From Sphingobacteriales bacterium (GTDB lineage: Bacteria > Bacteroidota > Bacteroidia > Chitinophagales > Chitinophagaceae), in the NCBI GenBank assembly GCA_016200915.1, contig JACQDV010000076.1, positions 1 to 63,499 on the forward strand: a DNA stretch of 63,499 nucleotides, in the 5' to 3' direction. Below, piece by piece: positions 26,284-35,263 of this stretch. The position numbers and the translations under genes are program-made. Numbering within the stretch: position 1 is the stretch's first letter; each line of letters begins with the position of its first letter. A model generated the notes under the pieces. That model had not been told where the DNA came from. It made no database searches and worked only from the letters and a program-made list of their open reading frames with translations.

Positions 26284-28377
26284 ATGATCAAAAAACTACC
26301 CTTATTATTTATTATCCTCCTCTGCTTTCAATTACTCCGGGCACAGTACCCGGCACAAGCCGTTAATGACGCTTTTATGATTACCCGCATGGCTGAAAAA
26401 TTTCATGTTCAGCCAAAGCCACTGGATGATAAAATGTCTTCTGAAATATTTGAACAGGTACTGAACACGATAGATGCTGATAAGCTTTTTCTTACCAAAG
26501 AAGATTTAACCAAACTGTTGCCTTATCAATATCAATTGGATGATATTATCAAAAACCGTAAACCGGATTTCCTGAACATACTGACAGTGATTTTAAAACA
26601 ACGCCTTCAGACAGCCGATACTATGATTGATAATATCTGCAAAGCGCCGTTTAATTTTTCTATAGCAGAAAAATTTACTGTTGCTGAAGATACCAGTTAC
26701 CCTGCTACCATTTCAGACATGCGTAAGAAGTTATACAAACGCATTAAGAAAGATGTACTGGAATTAATAACGGATAATGATGAACTGTTAACTCTTGCTG
26801 CAGCACAACAAAAAAAATATATTGATAGTACAGAGATCATAGCAAGAAAGCAGACAGCTAAAACGTACAAACGATTTATAAAACGAATCCTGCAAAGTGC
26901 CGGAGGAATTGAAAAAAGCATTGGTAATACTTACTGTGAATCAATTGCTACTTGTTATGATCCGCATACCAGTTATTTTACTGCTGATAACAAGGAAAAT
27001 TTTGAATCGCAATTGGGAAATAATCCATGGTTGTTTGGTTTTAGTCTTGACGAAGATGAAGACGGAGATGCAGAGATCAAAAACCTGGTACCGGGAAGTC
27101 CGGCTTACCAGAGTGGTTTATTAAACAAAGGAGATAAATTAGTTGCCATTCAATGGGAAGGGAAAGAGCCAATTGATGTATCAGGTGCTGATGCAAGGGA
27201 GATCAGCAATATACTCGATCAAAGCAATCACGATAAAGCAACATTAACTATTAAAAAGCAGGATGGCACCACCAGGGAAGTTCCTTTAATGAAAAAGAAA
27301 ATGGAAGTATCAGAAGAAGAAGAAAACAGGGTGAAAAGTTTTGTACTAAAAGGGAAAAAGAACATTGGCTATATTTCTTTGCCAGCTTTTTATAGTGACT
27401 GGGAAGATGAAGAGAACAATATAAATGGCTGTGCCAATGATGTTGCCAAAGAAATAGTAAAACTTAAAAAAGAAAATATTGAGGGTTTAATACTTGATCT
27501 TCGTTACAATGGCGGCGGCTCAATGAGAGAAGCAACAGAACTCGCCGGTATTTTTATTGATGCGGGACCAGTACAATTGATAAAAGAGAAAGATGGAAAA
27601 GTATTTACATTAAAAGATGTGAGCAGGGGAACCATTTATGATGGCCCATTAGCTGTAATGGTAAATGGTTATAGTGCCTCGGCGTCTGAAATGCTGGCTG
27701 GAGTACTACAGGATTATAACCGGGCCTTAATTGTAGGCACACCCACCTATGGAAAAGCTACCGCACAAATTGTGTTGCCAATGGATACCACCATTTCGTT
27801 GGATCATAAAATTGATAAACAAACTGCCAGCTATCTTAAAACAACCACCTCTACTATTTATCGAGTTAATGGAACAACAGCCCAGGCTAAAGGAGTAATA
27901 CCACAAATTATTTTACCGGATATTTCACAGGCAAGTATTCAAAAAGAAGCCAATGAAAAGAATGCACTTCATCCACCGGCTATTGAAGCAAATAAATATT
28001 ACCGGCCTCTGCCACCGTTGTTATTAACAGCAACAGAAGATTTTGCAAAAAAAGAAATTGCTTCTTCCTCTTATTATAAACAAATTGAAGAATATAATAA
28101 GTTGCTGAAAAACGAAGAAAAACCGGTTGATGTTTCACTAAAACTAAGTGATGCACTGCAATTACTGAAAGAAGAAGGAACGGAAGACCCTAAAGATTTT
28201 GTAAAGAAAGAAATAGATACTGCTAAGATTTATTCAGTTGAAAACAATAGTTTAGAAACACAGCGGTTAAAGAGCGATGAAGGATTAAAGGAATTGAATG
28301 AAGAATGGAAGCAGCGGATACGTTTTGAACCTTACATAAAAACAACCTACCAGTTACTCTTGCTGATGATTAAATAA
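26284..28377 (+). CDS. Prc/Tsp-type carboxy-terminal protease (S41)
   Basis: This is a 697-residue periplasmic tail-specific protease. It has a signal peptide (to about AQ21), an N-terminal helical domain, a PDZ domain near 255-335 (IKNLVPGSPAYQSGLLNKGD), and an S41 catalytic core. The Ser/Lys dyad is S466 (in GYSASASE) and K491 (in GTPTYGKAT), the 25-residue spacing of E. coli Prc. A C-terminal Prc-type extension follows. It would degrade or process envelope proteins from their C-termini. It lies divergent from the D-aminoacylase and 32 bp before the surface-protein gene. Confidence 0.92.
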   Translation: MIKKLPLLFIILLCFQLLRAQYPAQAVNDAFMITRMAEKFHVQPKPLDDKMSSEIFEQVLNTIDADKLFLTKEDLTKLLPYQYQLDDIIKNRKPDFLNILTVILKQRLQTADTMIDNICKAPFNFSIAEKFTVAEDTSYPATISDMRKKLYKRIKKDVLELITDNDELLTLAAAQQKKYIDSTEIIARKQTAKTYKRFIKRILQSAGGIEKSIGNTYCESIATCYDPHTSYFTADNKENFESQLGNNPWLFGFSLDEDEDGDAEIKNLVPGSPAYQSGLLNKGDKLVAIQWEGKEPIDVSGADAREISNILDQSNHDKATLTIKKQDGTTREVPLMKKKMEVSEEEENRVKSFVLKGKKNIGYISLPAFYSDWEDEENNINGCANDVAKEIVKLKKENIEGLILDLRYNGGGSMREATELAGIFIDAGPVQLIKEKDGKVFTLKDVSRGTIYDGPLAVMVNGYSASASEMLAGVLQDYNRALIVGTPTYGKATAQIVLPMDTTISLDHKIDKQTASYLKTTTSTIYRVNGTTAQAKGVIPQIILPDISQASIQKEANEKNALHPPAIEANKYYRPLPPLLLTATEDFAKKEIASSSYYKQIEEYNKLLKNEEKPVDVSLKLSDALQLLKEEGTEDPKDFVKKEIDTAKIYSVENNSLETQRLKSDEGLKELNEEWKQRIRFEPYIKTTYQLLLLMIK

Positions 28378-28409
28378 TTTTATTACTTTATACAGTTAAA
28401 AACAATCAC

Positions 28410-29459
28410 ATGAAAAAATTTACCAGCCTTGTTATTATTACCGCACTTATTTTCTTTCCGTTTACCAAAGCATCAGCACAAGCCACCGATAATCCCGGCG
28501 ATTATATGTCAGCCTTTGGCAAAATAATTACAGAAGTAAATGCAAGCAATATGGCTTATATAAGCCAGGCGGCACATGGTCACCGGGCACGAAAGCTGGA
28601 AAAGATGAGAGCCAAACTTTTGGAAACAATAACCGATTCCCGGTATAAAGTATCTGCACTGCCAATGTATAAAGGCGATAATTCCCTTCGTAAGGAAAGT
28701 ATGGATCACCTGATGTTTGTTTACAATGTTTTTAATGATGATTACCGTAAGATTGTTAACATGGAAGAAATTGCTGAGCAGTCTTTTGATGAAATGGAGG
28801 CATATATTCTACTGCAGGAAAAATCGGAAGAAAAAATAAAGGAAGCAAACGAAAAAATGAATAAAGCCTTTGATGATTTTGCTGCTAAAAATAAGGTGAA
28901 TCTTATTGATAACAAATCAGAACTGTCGCAAAAAATGGATGATGCTGGTAAACTGAACAAATACGTCAACAAAATATACCTGGTCTTTTTTAAATGTAAC
29001 TGGGAAGATGGTAAGCTAACAGAAGCTTTAAATGCAAAGAAATTAAATGATGTGGAACAGGCCCGTAATGCACTGATCAAATATGCAAATGAAGGGTTAG
29101 CTTCATTAGATACGATAAAACCATTTGCTAATGACGGTTCACTGGCAGCTGCCTGCAAACGGGCATTGCAATTCTACAAAAAGAATGCGGAGCAGGATGT
29201 TCCAAAACAAACAGACTATTTATTAAAAGCAGAGAACTTTGATAAAATAAAAAAAGCGTTTGAAGCAAAATCTCAACTTGACCGTACCAAAGAAGATGTG
29301 GATACCTATAATAAAGCAGTAAAGGAAATTAATGCTGTTATGAATATAGCTAACCAGTCGGGCAGTAATGCAAATCAAATGCGTACGCAAGTAGTAAACG
29401 GGTGGAATGAAGCGGAAAAAAATTACAGTGATGCTCACACACCGTACTATAAAAAATGA
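28410..29459 (+). CDS. LIC11966-family-like surface protein
   Basis: This 349-residue secreted protein has a signal peptide ending near SAQ25. The rest is almost all alpha-helical, with blocks such as AHGHRARKLEKMRAKLLETI, NDDYRKIVNMEEIAEQSFDE, MEAYILLQEKSEEKIKEANE and YNKAVKEINAVMN. This matches what I know of LIC11966-type surface proteins; function unknown. It follows the Prc protease by 32 bp, so it may share its transcript or be a substrate, and it is followed by a hairpin terminator. Confidence 0.65.
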   Translation: MKKFTSLVIITALIFFPFTKASAQATDNPGDYMSAFGKIITEVNASNMAYISQAAHGHRARKLEKMRAKLLETITDSRYKVSALPMYKGDNSLRKESMDHLMFVYNVFNDDYRKIVNMEEIAEQSFDEMEAYILLQEKSEEKIKEANEKMNKAFDDFAAKNKVNLIDNKSELSQKMDDAGKLNKYVNKIYLVFFKCNWEDGKLTEALNAKKLNDVEQARNALIKYANEGLASLDTIKPFANDGSLAAACKRALQFYKKNAEQDVPKQTDYLLKAENFDKIKKAFEAKSQLDRTKEDVDTYNKAVKEINAVMNIANQSGSNANQMRTQVVNGWNEAEKNYSDAHTPYYKK

Positions 29460-29478
29460 CTTGACAAAAATTAATAAT

Positions 29479-29513
29479 AAAGCCTGGTTTAATTTCAAAT
29501 CGGGCTTTTTATT
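29479..29513 (+). terminator. Intrinsic terminator
   Basis: AAAGCC pairs with GGCTTT across an AT-rich loop, followed by a T-run, 20 bp after the surface-protein stop. On the - strand it could also serve the amidohydrolase ending at 29530. Confidence 0.6.
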
Positions 29514-29529
29514 TTACTTATAAATATTT

Positions 29530-30798
29530 TCAATCCTGTTTTACAATCTTCCCGCCAATCATTACAAATTTTACTCTTTGTAATTCTGTAATGTTTTTTA
29601 AAGGATCACCTTTAACAGCAATTATATCGGCGAGTTTACCCGCTTCAACTGTTCCAATGAGGTTTTGCTTGTTCAGTATTTCAGCATTTATTTTAGTAGC
29701 ACACATAATGGCCTGCATGGGCGTCATACCAAGCGAAACGTATTCTGAAAACTCCCTCGCAGAATAATCAGCAGGCCATCCAACATAATCAGTGCCCAAT
29801 CCAAACTTTACTCCTTTCTTTATGGCCAGACGCATATTCTTATAAACAGAATCTCTTACTTTTTTATTTAGGTCAACAGCTTTGGCAAGCGATTTACTGT
29901 CGGCCAGCTTTTCATTAAAATATAACCCAATAGTAAATGTTGGAATTAAATAAGTGCCATGCTGAATCATTAAGTCCATAGCTTCTTCATCAATAAAAGA
30001 ACCATGTTCAATGGTGCGAACGCCAGCTTTTACTGCCATCTTAATTCCCTCGGTTGCATGCGCATGTGCCATCACAGGTACATCTCTTCTTGCTGCTTCT
30101 TCAACAGCAGCTTTTAATTCTTCCGGACTAAAGTGAACATTTTTTGGATTATCTCCCGCTGTCATAAAAGCACCGGTAACTAATATCTTGATCCAGTCGC
30201 TGCCATATTTTATTTCATTGCGAATGGCTTTGCGGATTTCTTCTGGTCCATCAGCAATTAATCCGTCAGGAATGATTTTTTGTTCCGGCGAAAGAAAATT
30301 AATATCTCCACCTCCACCGGTAACAGAAATATAATGAGCAGCACCATAAATATGAGGACCAGTAAACATTCCTTTATTAATGGCATTTCTTATTTCCATA
30401 TTAGCATAAGCTACATCGCCATCTCCGGCAACCCGCAAAGTAGTCCAACCGGCGTTTAATAAACCCTGTACATTTTTCAATCCCAATAATGTTTTACCGG
30501 CAGAAGAACCTTTTAAATGATCTACCTGGTAATCATCAGCAGTAAGATCAGGATGTACATGCATATCAATTAAACCGGGAAGCAATGTATAATCACCGAG
30601 GTCAACTATTTTATATCCTTTGGGTATGTTATCTTTTGTTGTAACAGAAACAATTTTATTACTGTCTATAATTACAGCAGGATTGCTGACTGTTTTTCCT
30701 GTTCCGTCAATTAAATTTTTTGCCAGTAAGACTGTCTTCTGGGCAGATGAGGAAAGTATGAATAACAGAAAGGAAAGGATAAGAGAAAATGTCTTCAT
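29530..30798 (-). CDS. Imidazolonepropionase-like amidohydrolase, secreted
   Basis: This is a 422-residue metal-dependent hydrolase. ATG 30798 begins a clean signal peptide (MKTFSLILSFLLFILSSSAQ); the longer frame upstream runs through the tiny gene at 30819. Motifs are LPGLIDMHVHPD, a lysine in ILVTGAFMTAGD, VMAHAHATEGI, TIEHGSFID and GLGTDYVG near 345, the full amidohydrolase metal ligand set. Relatives act as dipeptidases or lactamases on small cyclic amides. It is the last gene of a - strand run beginning at 35152, with 20 bp to the 28-aa gene and no terminator between. Confidence 0.87.
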   Translation of the reverse strand: MKTFSLILSFLLFILSSSAQKTVLLAKNLIDGTGKTVSNPAVIIDSNKIVSVTTKDNIPKGYKIVDLGDYTLLPGLIDMHVHPDLTADDYQVDHLKGSSAGKTLLGLKNVQGLLNAGWTTLRVAGDGDVAYANMEIRNAINKGMFTGPHIYGAAHYISVTGGGGDINFLSPEQKIIPDGLIADGPEEIRKAIRNEIKYGSDWIKILVTGAFMTAGDNPKNVHFSPEELKAAVEEAARRDVPVMAHAHATEGIKMAVKAGVRTIEHGSFIDEEAMDLMIQHGTYLIPTFTIGLYFNEKLADSKSLAKAVDLNKKVRDSVYKNMRLAIKKGVKFGLGTDYVGWPADYSAREFSEYVSLGMTPMQAIMCATKINAEILNKQNLIGTVEAGKLADIIAVKGDPLKNITELQRVKFVMIGGKIVKQD

Positions 30799-30818
30799 GT
30801 TAAATAATTTTAAAACTG

Positions 30819-30905
30819 TTATCGTTTTAAATAGTTGTAAAGAAAAGCACAACCAAAGCCAACAATGATGTAAATAATAAAACGAATGATTCTTTGTTTT
30901 GTCAT
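30819..30905 (-). CDS. 28-aa single-helix membrane microprotein
   Basis: A 29-codon frame (MTKQRIIRFIIYIIVG, then LYNYLKR) encodes one transmembrane helix flanked by basic residues. It sits 11 bp after the last His-rich paralogue and 20 bp before the amidohydrolase on the same strand, filling an otherwise exact operon gap. No family name is known to me. Support is the spacing and the sensible membrane-protein composition; it is far below usual length cut-offs. Confidence 0.45.
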   Translation of the reverse strand: MTKQRIIRFIIYIIVGFGCAFLYNYLKR

Positions 30906-30916
30906 GGTGAAATATT

Positions 30917-31780
30917 TTACTCCAAATGATATTCTTTTTCAATAAGCTGAATTAATTTTTGCCCTTTTTCGTGAAGTCTCTTTTTATATTCAGAAAGTCC
31001 AATTCTTGTATTCTTAATATAATGAACCCAACCGGACAGATCGCCCCATAATTTTTTATCATTAATACGTAAAGCAGGATTGTTAACTGGCCTCGTCACT
31101 TCATTGGTGGAATTAATCTCATTAAATACAACTGCACTAAAAATCTGGACAGCAATTTTTCTGTATTCGTTAGTTTCACTTTGTTCCGTTACTTCCAGTG
31201 ATTGAATTTGGGGCAGCTCGGAGTAATAAGACATAATACCGTCTGCTACCTCTTCATTTTTTATAAGCCTGAACCCGCCGGCAAATTTCATTTGGTCAAT
31301 GGTACGTGTATTGGCCGGGAAGATATCGTTTTTAGAAGCTAACCTTGCGTAATAATAGAGATCATTTGTGTTGACCGAAGCGGATGGGCTATTGAGCCTG
31401 TCAATTAAACTATCCAGTAAAGATTGTTTGTTTATGTAAATAGGCTGCTGTTCACCAATAAAGCGTATATCTTCTTTAATATCTGTTATTAAAGATTTCA
31501 TATACTGTCTTTCCCTTTCATGCTCTATCTTATGTTCCAGCTGGTACTCTGCCAAAAAACCACAGAACACAGCAAGAAACAGCATTAAAAATTCCCAAAC
31601 ATAAGTTTTCCAGTTTTTCTTTCCGTGTCCATGCGTGTGGTGATGTACTTCCATTTCTTCTGTTTGCGGTTTGTAGTTTATGGTTTGTGGTTGTTCAGCG
31701 TCAGCAATTGTTTTAGCAGATGAAATTGTTTCATCGTTTGCCGGTTGCTCATTACCTGTTGTCATTGCTTCTTTGCTCAT
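30917..31780 (-). CDS. Tandem His-rich membrane protein, paralogue 1
   Basis: This 287-residue single-pass membrane protein has an acidic, low-complexity N-terminus and then the His-rich block MEVHHHTHGHGKKNWK (about 43-58). The conserved helix LMLFLAVFCGFLAEYQLEH follows, and then about 200 helical residues presumed periplasmic. That domain has the shared core MKFAGGFRLIKNEEV and a terminal LIEKEYHLE. I recognise this as a Bacteroidota lineage-specific hypothetical family; function unknown. The His cluster could bind metal, but this is inference. It is the last of five tandem copies, each separated from the next by fewer than 10 bp. Confidence 0.7.
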   Translation of the reverse strand: MSKEAMTTGNEQPANDETISSAKTIADAEQPQTINYKPQTEEMEVHHHTHGHGKKNWKTYVWEFLMLFLAVFCGFLAEYQLEHKIEHERERQYMKSLITDIKEDIRFIGEQQPIYINKQSLLDSLIDRLNSPSASVNTNDLYYYARLASKNDIFPANTRTIDQMKFAGGFRLIKNEEVADGIMSYYSELPQIQSLEVTEQSETNEYRKIAVQIFSAVVFNEINSTNEVTRPVNNPALRINDKKLWGDLSGWVHYIKNTRIGLSEYKKRLHEKGQKLIQLIEKEYHLE

Positions 31781-31781
31781 A

Positions 31782-32699
31782 CTATTCCAAATGATATTTC
31801 TCCGTTATCAGTTTCAGCAATCCATTCATCTGGTCTCTCAGGTGGTCATAACCCCATTTCATATTGGTAAAATCTTTCCGAAGGGCCAATAATGAATTTT
31901 TAAATTCAAACATCAGTTTGTTATACTCATCCTGCGACAGAGGCGTGGGCTGCTGTTTTATCATACTGCCAACCCAGCCATTTTCGCTTACAGGTGGTGG
32001 TATAAGTGCATACCGGCTATATATTGTGTTGATGATTTCCTGCACAAATACTTTGTTTCGCAGGGCCAGTGTTTGCATGTAAAGTAAATTATGCTGGGTT
32101 TCAATTTTTACTATCGCACTCTGGTTAAGCTGGTCGTACAGGATGATTTTATTAGCCACTTCTTTTTCCCTTATTAAACGAAAACTGCCGGAATTTTTAA
32201 GTTGAGCAATTGTTCTGTCATTATACCCAAAACCATAATAGTTTAATGCATTGCTTAAATGACGGTATGCTTTAACTAAATTGGTACGGCTTGCAGGTAT
32301 TTGAATGGCACCTGCAACAGAGTCAATATCATTATTAATCCTGTTCCAGTAGTTTACACAATCTGCTAATAAAGCAGTATCACTTTTAATATCTTCCAGC
32401 ATGGTTATCATAAATTGTTTTTCCCGCTGGTGTTCCACATAATGCTCTACCTGTATTTCGGCTAAAAATCCGCAGAACACGGCCAGGAATAACATAAAAA
32501 ATTCCCAGAAATATTCTTTCCAGTTTTTCTTGCCGTGTGCATGTGAATGATGATGTACTTCCATTTCTTCGGTTTGTGGTTTATAGTTTATGGTTTGTGG
32601 TTGTTCAGCATCAGCAATGTTTTCATTTAAAGAAACACTTTCAGGTTTGTTTTGCAAATTGTCGTCTGCCTGTTGTTCCTTTTTATTTTTTTCGCTCAT
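31782..32699 (-). CDS. Tandem His-rich membrane protein, paralogue 2
   Basis: This 305-residue paralogue has the same order: acidic prelude, MEVHHHSHAHGKKNWKEY, helix LMLFLAVFCGFLAEIQVEH, and a helical domain with IAQLKNSGSFRLIREKEV. It ends in LITEKYHLE. At DNA level its prelude, from the AEQPQT codons to MEVHHH, is nearly identical to that of paralogue 1, implying recent duplication or gene conversion. That prelude is encoded by 7-nt repeats (CAAACCA-like units). It lies 2 bp downstream of paralogue 3 and 1 bp upstream of paralogue 1 in the direction of transcription. Confidence 0.7.
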   Translation of the reverse strand: MSEKNKKEQQADDNLQNKPESVSLNENIADAEQPQTINYKPQTEEMEVHHHSHAHGKKNWKEYFWEFFMLFLAVFCGFLAEIQVEHYVEHQREKQFMITMLEDIKSDTALLADCVNYWNRINNDIDSVAGAIQIPASRTNLVKAYRHLSNALNYYGFGYNDRTIAQLKNSGSFRLIREKEVANKIILYDQLNQSAIVKIETQHNLLYMQTLALRNKVFVQEIINTIYSRYALIPPPVSENGWVGSMIKQQPTPLSQDEYNKLMFEFKNSLLALRKDFTNMKWGYDHLRDQMNGLLKLITEKYHLE

Positions 32700-32701
32700 G
32701 A

Positions 32702-33592
32702 TTAGTCTAAATAATATTCTTTTTTAATCAATGCTATTAGGTTCTTGGCGGTGTTTTTACCGTTTTCGAACCGGTTGATTTCCTGGCGGGCAAAAATTTT
32801 TATTTGCATCAAAAGATTGAGCAGTTGATTTTCTTCAGTGTTATGAAATTGAAGAGCAATAGTATCCGGAACATTTCCAACAATAGCTTCACTGGTATTG
32901 GCAATGTAAAGATCTAACAAACCGGGAGCATCAACCATTTTTTCAATATAGCGATAAAGTACTTCCTGATGAGTAAGATAGCCTGTATTGTATTGCCCGA
33001 AAGATTCACATTGAAAATCGTATGCAGAAAGTGAATCGGTTACCGGCTTGTTTTTTATCAAACGCATGGCGCCGGCATTTTTTAGCTGGTTAATGGTAAT
33101 GGTATTGCGGATAAGCAGTTGATCCCATGTGGTGCGGCGAAGGGTTTTAAAAAATTTTCCTGAAATAGTTGTTACATCTGTGTGTGCTTTGAAAAACATA
33201 AAGACACTATCTATTGCATTTATTCTTTGTTCTTTTCGCTGAATACCCTTTGTAAACATTGCAGTATCTGCAGAAAGATCGCTTAGCAATGATTTCATAT
33301 ATTGCCTTTCTTTTTCCCTTTCAACAATATGCTCCCTGATATTTTCAGCAATGAAACCAAGAAAAACGGCAATAAAAAGCATGAAGAATTCAAGGAGATA
33401 TTCACTCCATTTTTTTGTATGCATCACATGATGCGGATGTTTGTGTACTTCCATATCTTCTGTTGCTTGTTGTTGGTTATTGGTTTCAGGTTGTTCAGCA
33501 TCAGCAATAGTTTCTCCGGATGAAATATTTTCATCCTTTGCCTGTTGCTCATTGCGCTTTGCCTGTTCTTCTTGTTTTTTTTCTTCACTCAT
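32702..33592 (-). CDS. Tandem His-rich membrane protein, paralogue 3
   Basis: This 296-residue copy has a longer, Gln/Glu-rich prelude and a variant metal-like block, MEVHKHPHHVMHTKKW. The helix is FFMLFIAVFLGFIAENIREH, and the core INQLKNAGAMRLIKNKPV and C-terminal LIKKEYYLD are conserved. It is the most divergent copy in the helix region. Its start overlaps the stop of paralogue 4 by 8 bp, which argues for translational coupling along the array. Confidence 0.68.
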   Translation of the reverse strand: MSEEKKQEEQAKRNEQQAKDENISSGETIADAEQPETNNQQQATEDMEVHKHPHHVMHTKKWSEYLLEFFMLFIAVFLGFIAENIREHIVEREKERQYMKSLLSDLSADTAMFTKGIQRKEQRINAIDSVFMFFKAHTDVTTISGKFFKTLRRTTWDQLLIRNTITINQLKNAGAMRLIKNKPVTDSLSAYDFQCESFGQYNTGYLTHQEVLYRYIEKMVDAPGLLDLYIANTSEAIVGNVPDTIALQFHNTEENQLLNLLMQIKIFARQEINRFENGKNTAKNLIALIKKEYYLD

Positions 33593-34379
33593 TTTCTAAA
33601 GAATAATTTTCTCTAAGCACTTCTAATATTTTATGATTGGTTTTAATATAATTACTCATCTGTAGTGTTCGGGTAGATACCATCATTTGTTTGTAAAACA
33701 ACATCAGGTTAGATGCTTCGCCACGATCAAGCGAAGAAGTGTTTAAAATTTTACTTTCAATGATTCGGTTGCTGTTACGGTAATTATTTATAACATCAAG
33801 CACATTCGTACCGCTGTCTTCTTTTCGCAGTTTGTCCAGCCAGCCCCAGTCATAATACTTTAGCATAAATGGTTTTATCGGGTTGGCAAAAAACTGGTAT
33901 TCCTGTTCATTACGCTGACGGATATTATTGATATTAACACTGATATCACCCAGCAGTTTTTGTAAAGCAATGTTTTTGAAATACCGTAATGAGCCGGAAT
34001 TTTTCAATTGGTTAAGTATTCCGTCTTTTGGTTCGAAAGTATAAGTGTTAATAAGGTAAAGGCTGGTGGTATATGCCGGGTAAAATGCTTTAGGAAGATT
34101 GGTTAAGGAGCTGTCCTTAAAATAATTACTCATGTAGTCCATATCTTTTTCTTTTTCCAGCCTTCTGGCTAATTTGCCGGCAACTACAGTTGAATCATCC
34201 AGAAATTCGGAATAAAGAGCTTTTGCAAATTCTTTTTCTCTTTGATGTTCTATTGTGTGTTCTAACTGATACTCTGCCAAAAAACCGCAGAACACAGCAA
34301 GGAACAGCATTAAAAATTCCCAGAGATAAGTTTTCCAGTTTTTCTTTCCGTGTGCATGTGAGTGTGCATGTATTTCCAT
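33585..34379 (-). CDS. Tandem His-rich membrane protein, paralogue 4
   Basis: This 264-residue copy lacks the acidic prelude and starts directly with MEIHAHSHAHGKKNWK. The membrane helix LMLFLAVFCGFLAEYQLEH is identical to that of paralogue 1. The core reads LNQLKNSGSLRYFKNIAL, and the C-terminus (LRENYSLENE) departs most from the family ending. It shows that the ATG before the His block is a sufficient start, which matters for reading the prelude-bearing copies. Confidence 0.68.
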   Translation of the reverse strand: MEIHAHSHAHGKKNWKTYLWEFLMLFLAVFCGFLAEYQLEHTIEHQREKEFAKALYSEFLDDSTVVAGKLARRLEKEKDMDYMSNYFKDSSLTNLPKAFYPAYTTSLYLINTYTFEPKDGILNQLKNSGSLRYFKNIALQKLLGDISVNINNIRQRNEQEYQFFANPIKPFMLKYYDWGWLDKLRKEDSGTNVLDVINNYRNSNRIIESKILNTSSLDRGEASNLMLFYKQMMVSTRTLQMSNYIKTNHKILEVLRENYSLENE

Positions 34380-34387
34380 AAATTATT

Positions 34388-35152
34388 TTATTTCAGGTGA
34401 TATTCTTTTTTTATCAACTCTATAATATCGGCTGCTTGTTTACGAAAACGAATCAACCAAAAATAATTTACTAGATTTCTGTTATATAACTGCGCAGCCA
34501 GGCCCTTTACAAGATTTATTTTATCAGGGTCTGTTGTTAACAAGGGCTTGTAAACTGGTTTTTTAAGGGCACTTTCTGGTTCTTTAAAACCATAAGTAGC
34601 TAACGAGTCGCCAATAGATTCAATAGTAGTTGCATCAAGTACAGAAGATATTGCTTTCTCGTATTCAAGAGTAAGATCCAGTTCATTCTCTTCCCGCACT
34701 TTGTGCCTGGAAATACGCAGGTCATAAAAATTGATACTATTCACTACATCAGCTTTGCGGATGAGCCTCAATAATCCGGAGCTCTTTAATTGTTGTATAG
34801 TTGAATTGGAATAATTAAATATCTGGACTGCGGTTAGGTTATTGGCATAGTTATAAATATTGTTTTGTGTTTCTTTGCTAACAGGAATGTCCAATAAATA
34901 AATAAGAGAATCTGCAGCAATTCTTCTTCTTTCTCTGGATCTAATATTCTCCGATAACGCACTGGTATCCTGTTTCATATCCAGCAATAAACTATTTATA
35001 TACTGTTTTTCCCGTTGATGTTCTACTAAACGCTCTCTTTGATTCTCCGCTAAGAATCCGCAGAACACAGCAAGAAATAACATTAAAAATTCCCAGAAAT
35101 AAGATTTCCAGTTTTTCTTTCCGTTTGCATGTGTATGATGATGTACTTCCAT
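34388..35152 (-). CDS. Tandem His-rich membrane protein, paralogue 5 (first of operon)
   Basis: This 254-residue copy starts with MEVHHHTHANGKKNWK, has the helix LMLFLAVFCGFLAENQRER, the core IQQLKSSGLLRLIRKADV, and a LIKKEYHLK C-terminus. It is the promoter-proximal gene of the five-copy array and shares a 111-bp divergent region with the CxxCH protein gene at 35264. I see no clear -7 box there. Function is unknown. Confidence 0.68.
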   Translation of the reverse strand: MEVHHHTHANGKKNWKSYFWEFLMLFLAVFCGFLAENQRERLVEHQREKQYINSLLLDMKQDTSALSENIRSRERRRIAADSLIYLLDIPVSKETQNNIYNYANNLTAVQIFNYSNSTIQQLKSSGLLRLIRKADVVNSINFYDLRISRHKVREENELDLTLEYEKAISSVLDATTIESIGDSLATYGFKEPESALKKPVYKPLLTTDPDKINLVKGLAAQLYNRNLVNYFWLIRFRKQAADIIELIKKEYHLK

Positions 35153-35263
35153 AAAAAATTCAGCCGTTTTGGTTTTACTGGCAAATTAACCAGGCTTTGA
35201 ATATACTGAAATAAAATATCGGTACATTTATTATATCTTCTTTTATAACCAAAACTCAATACA

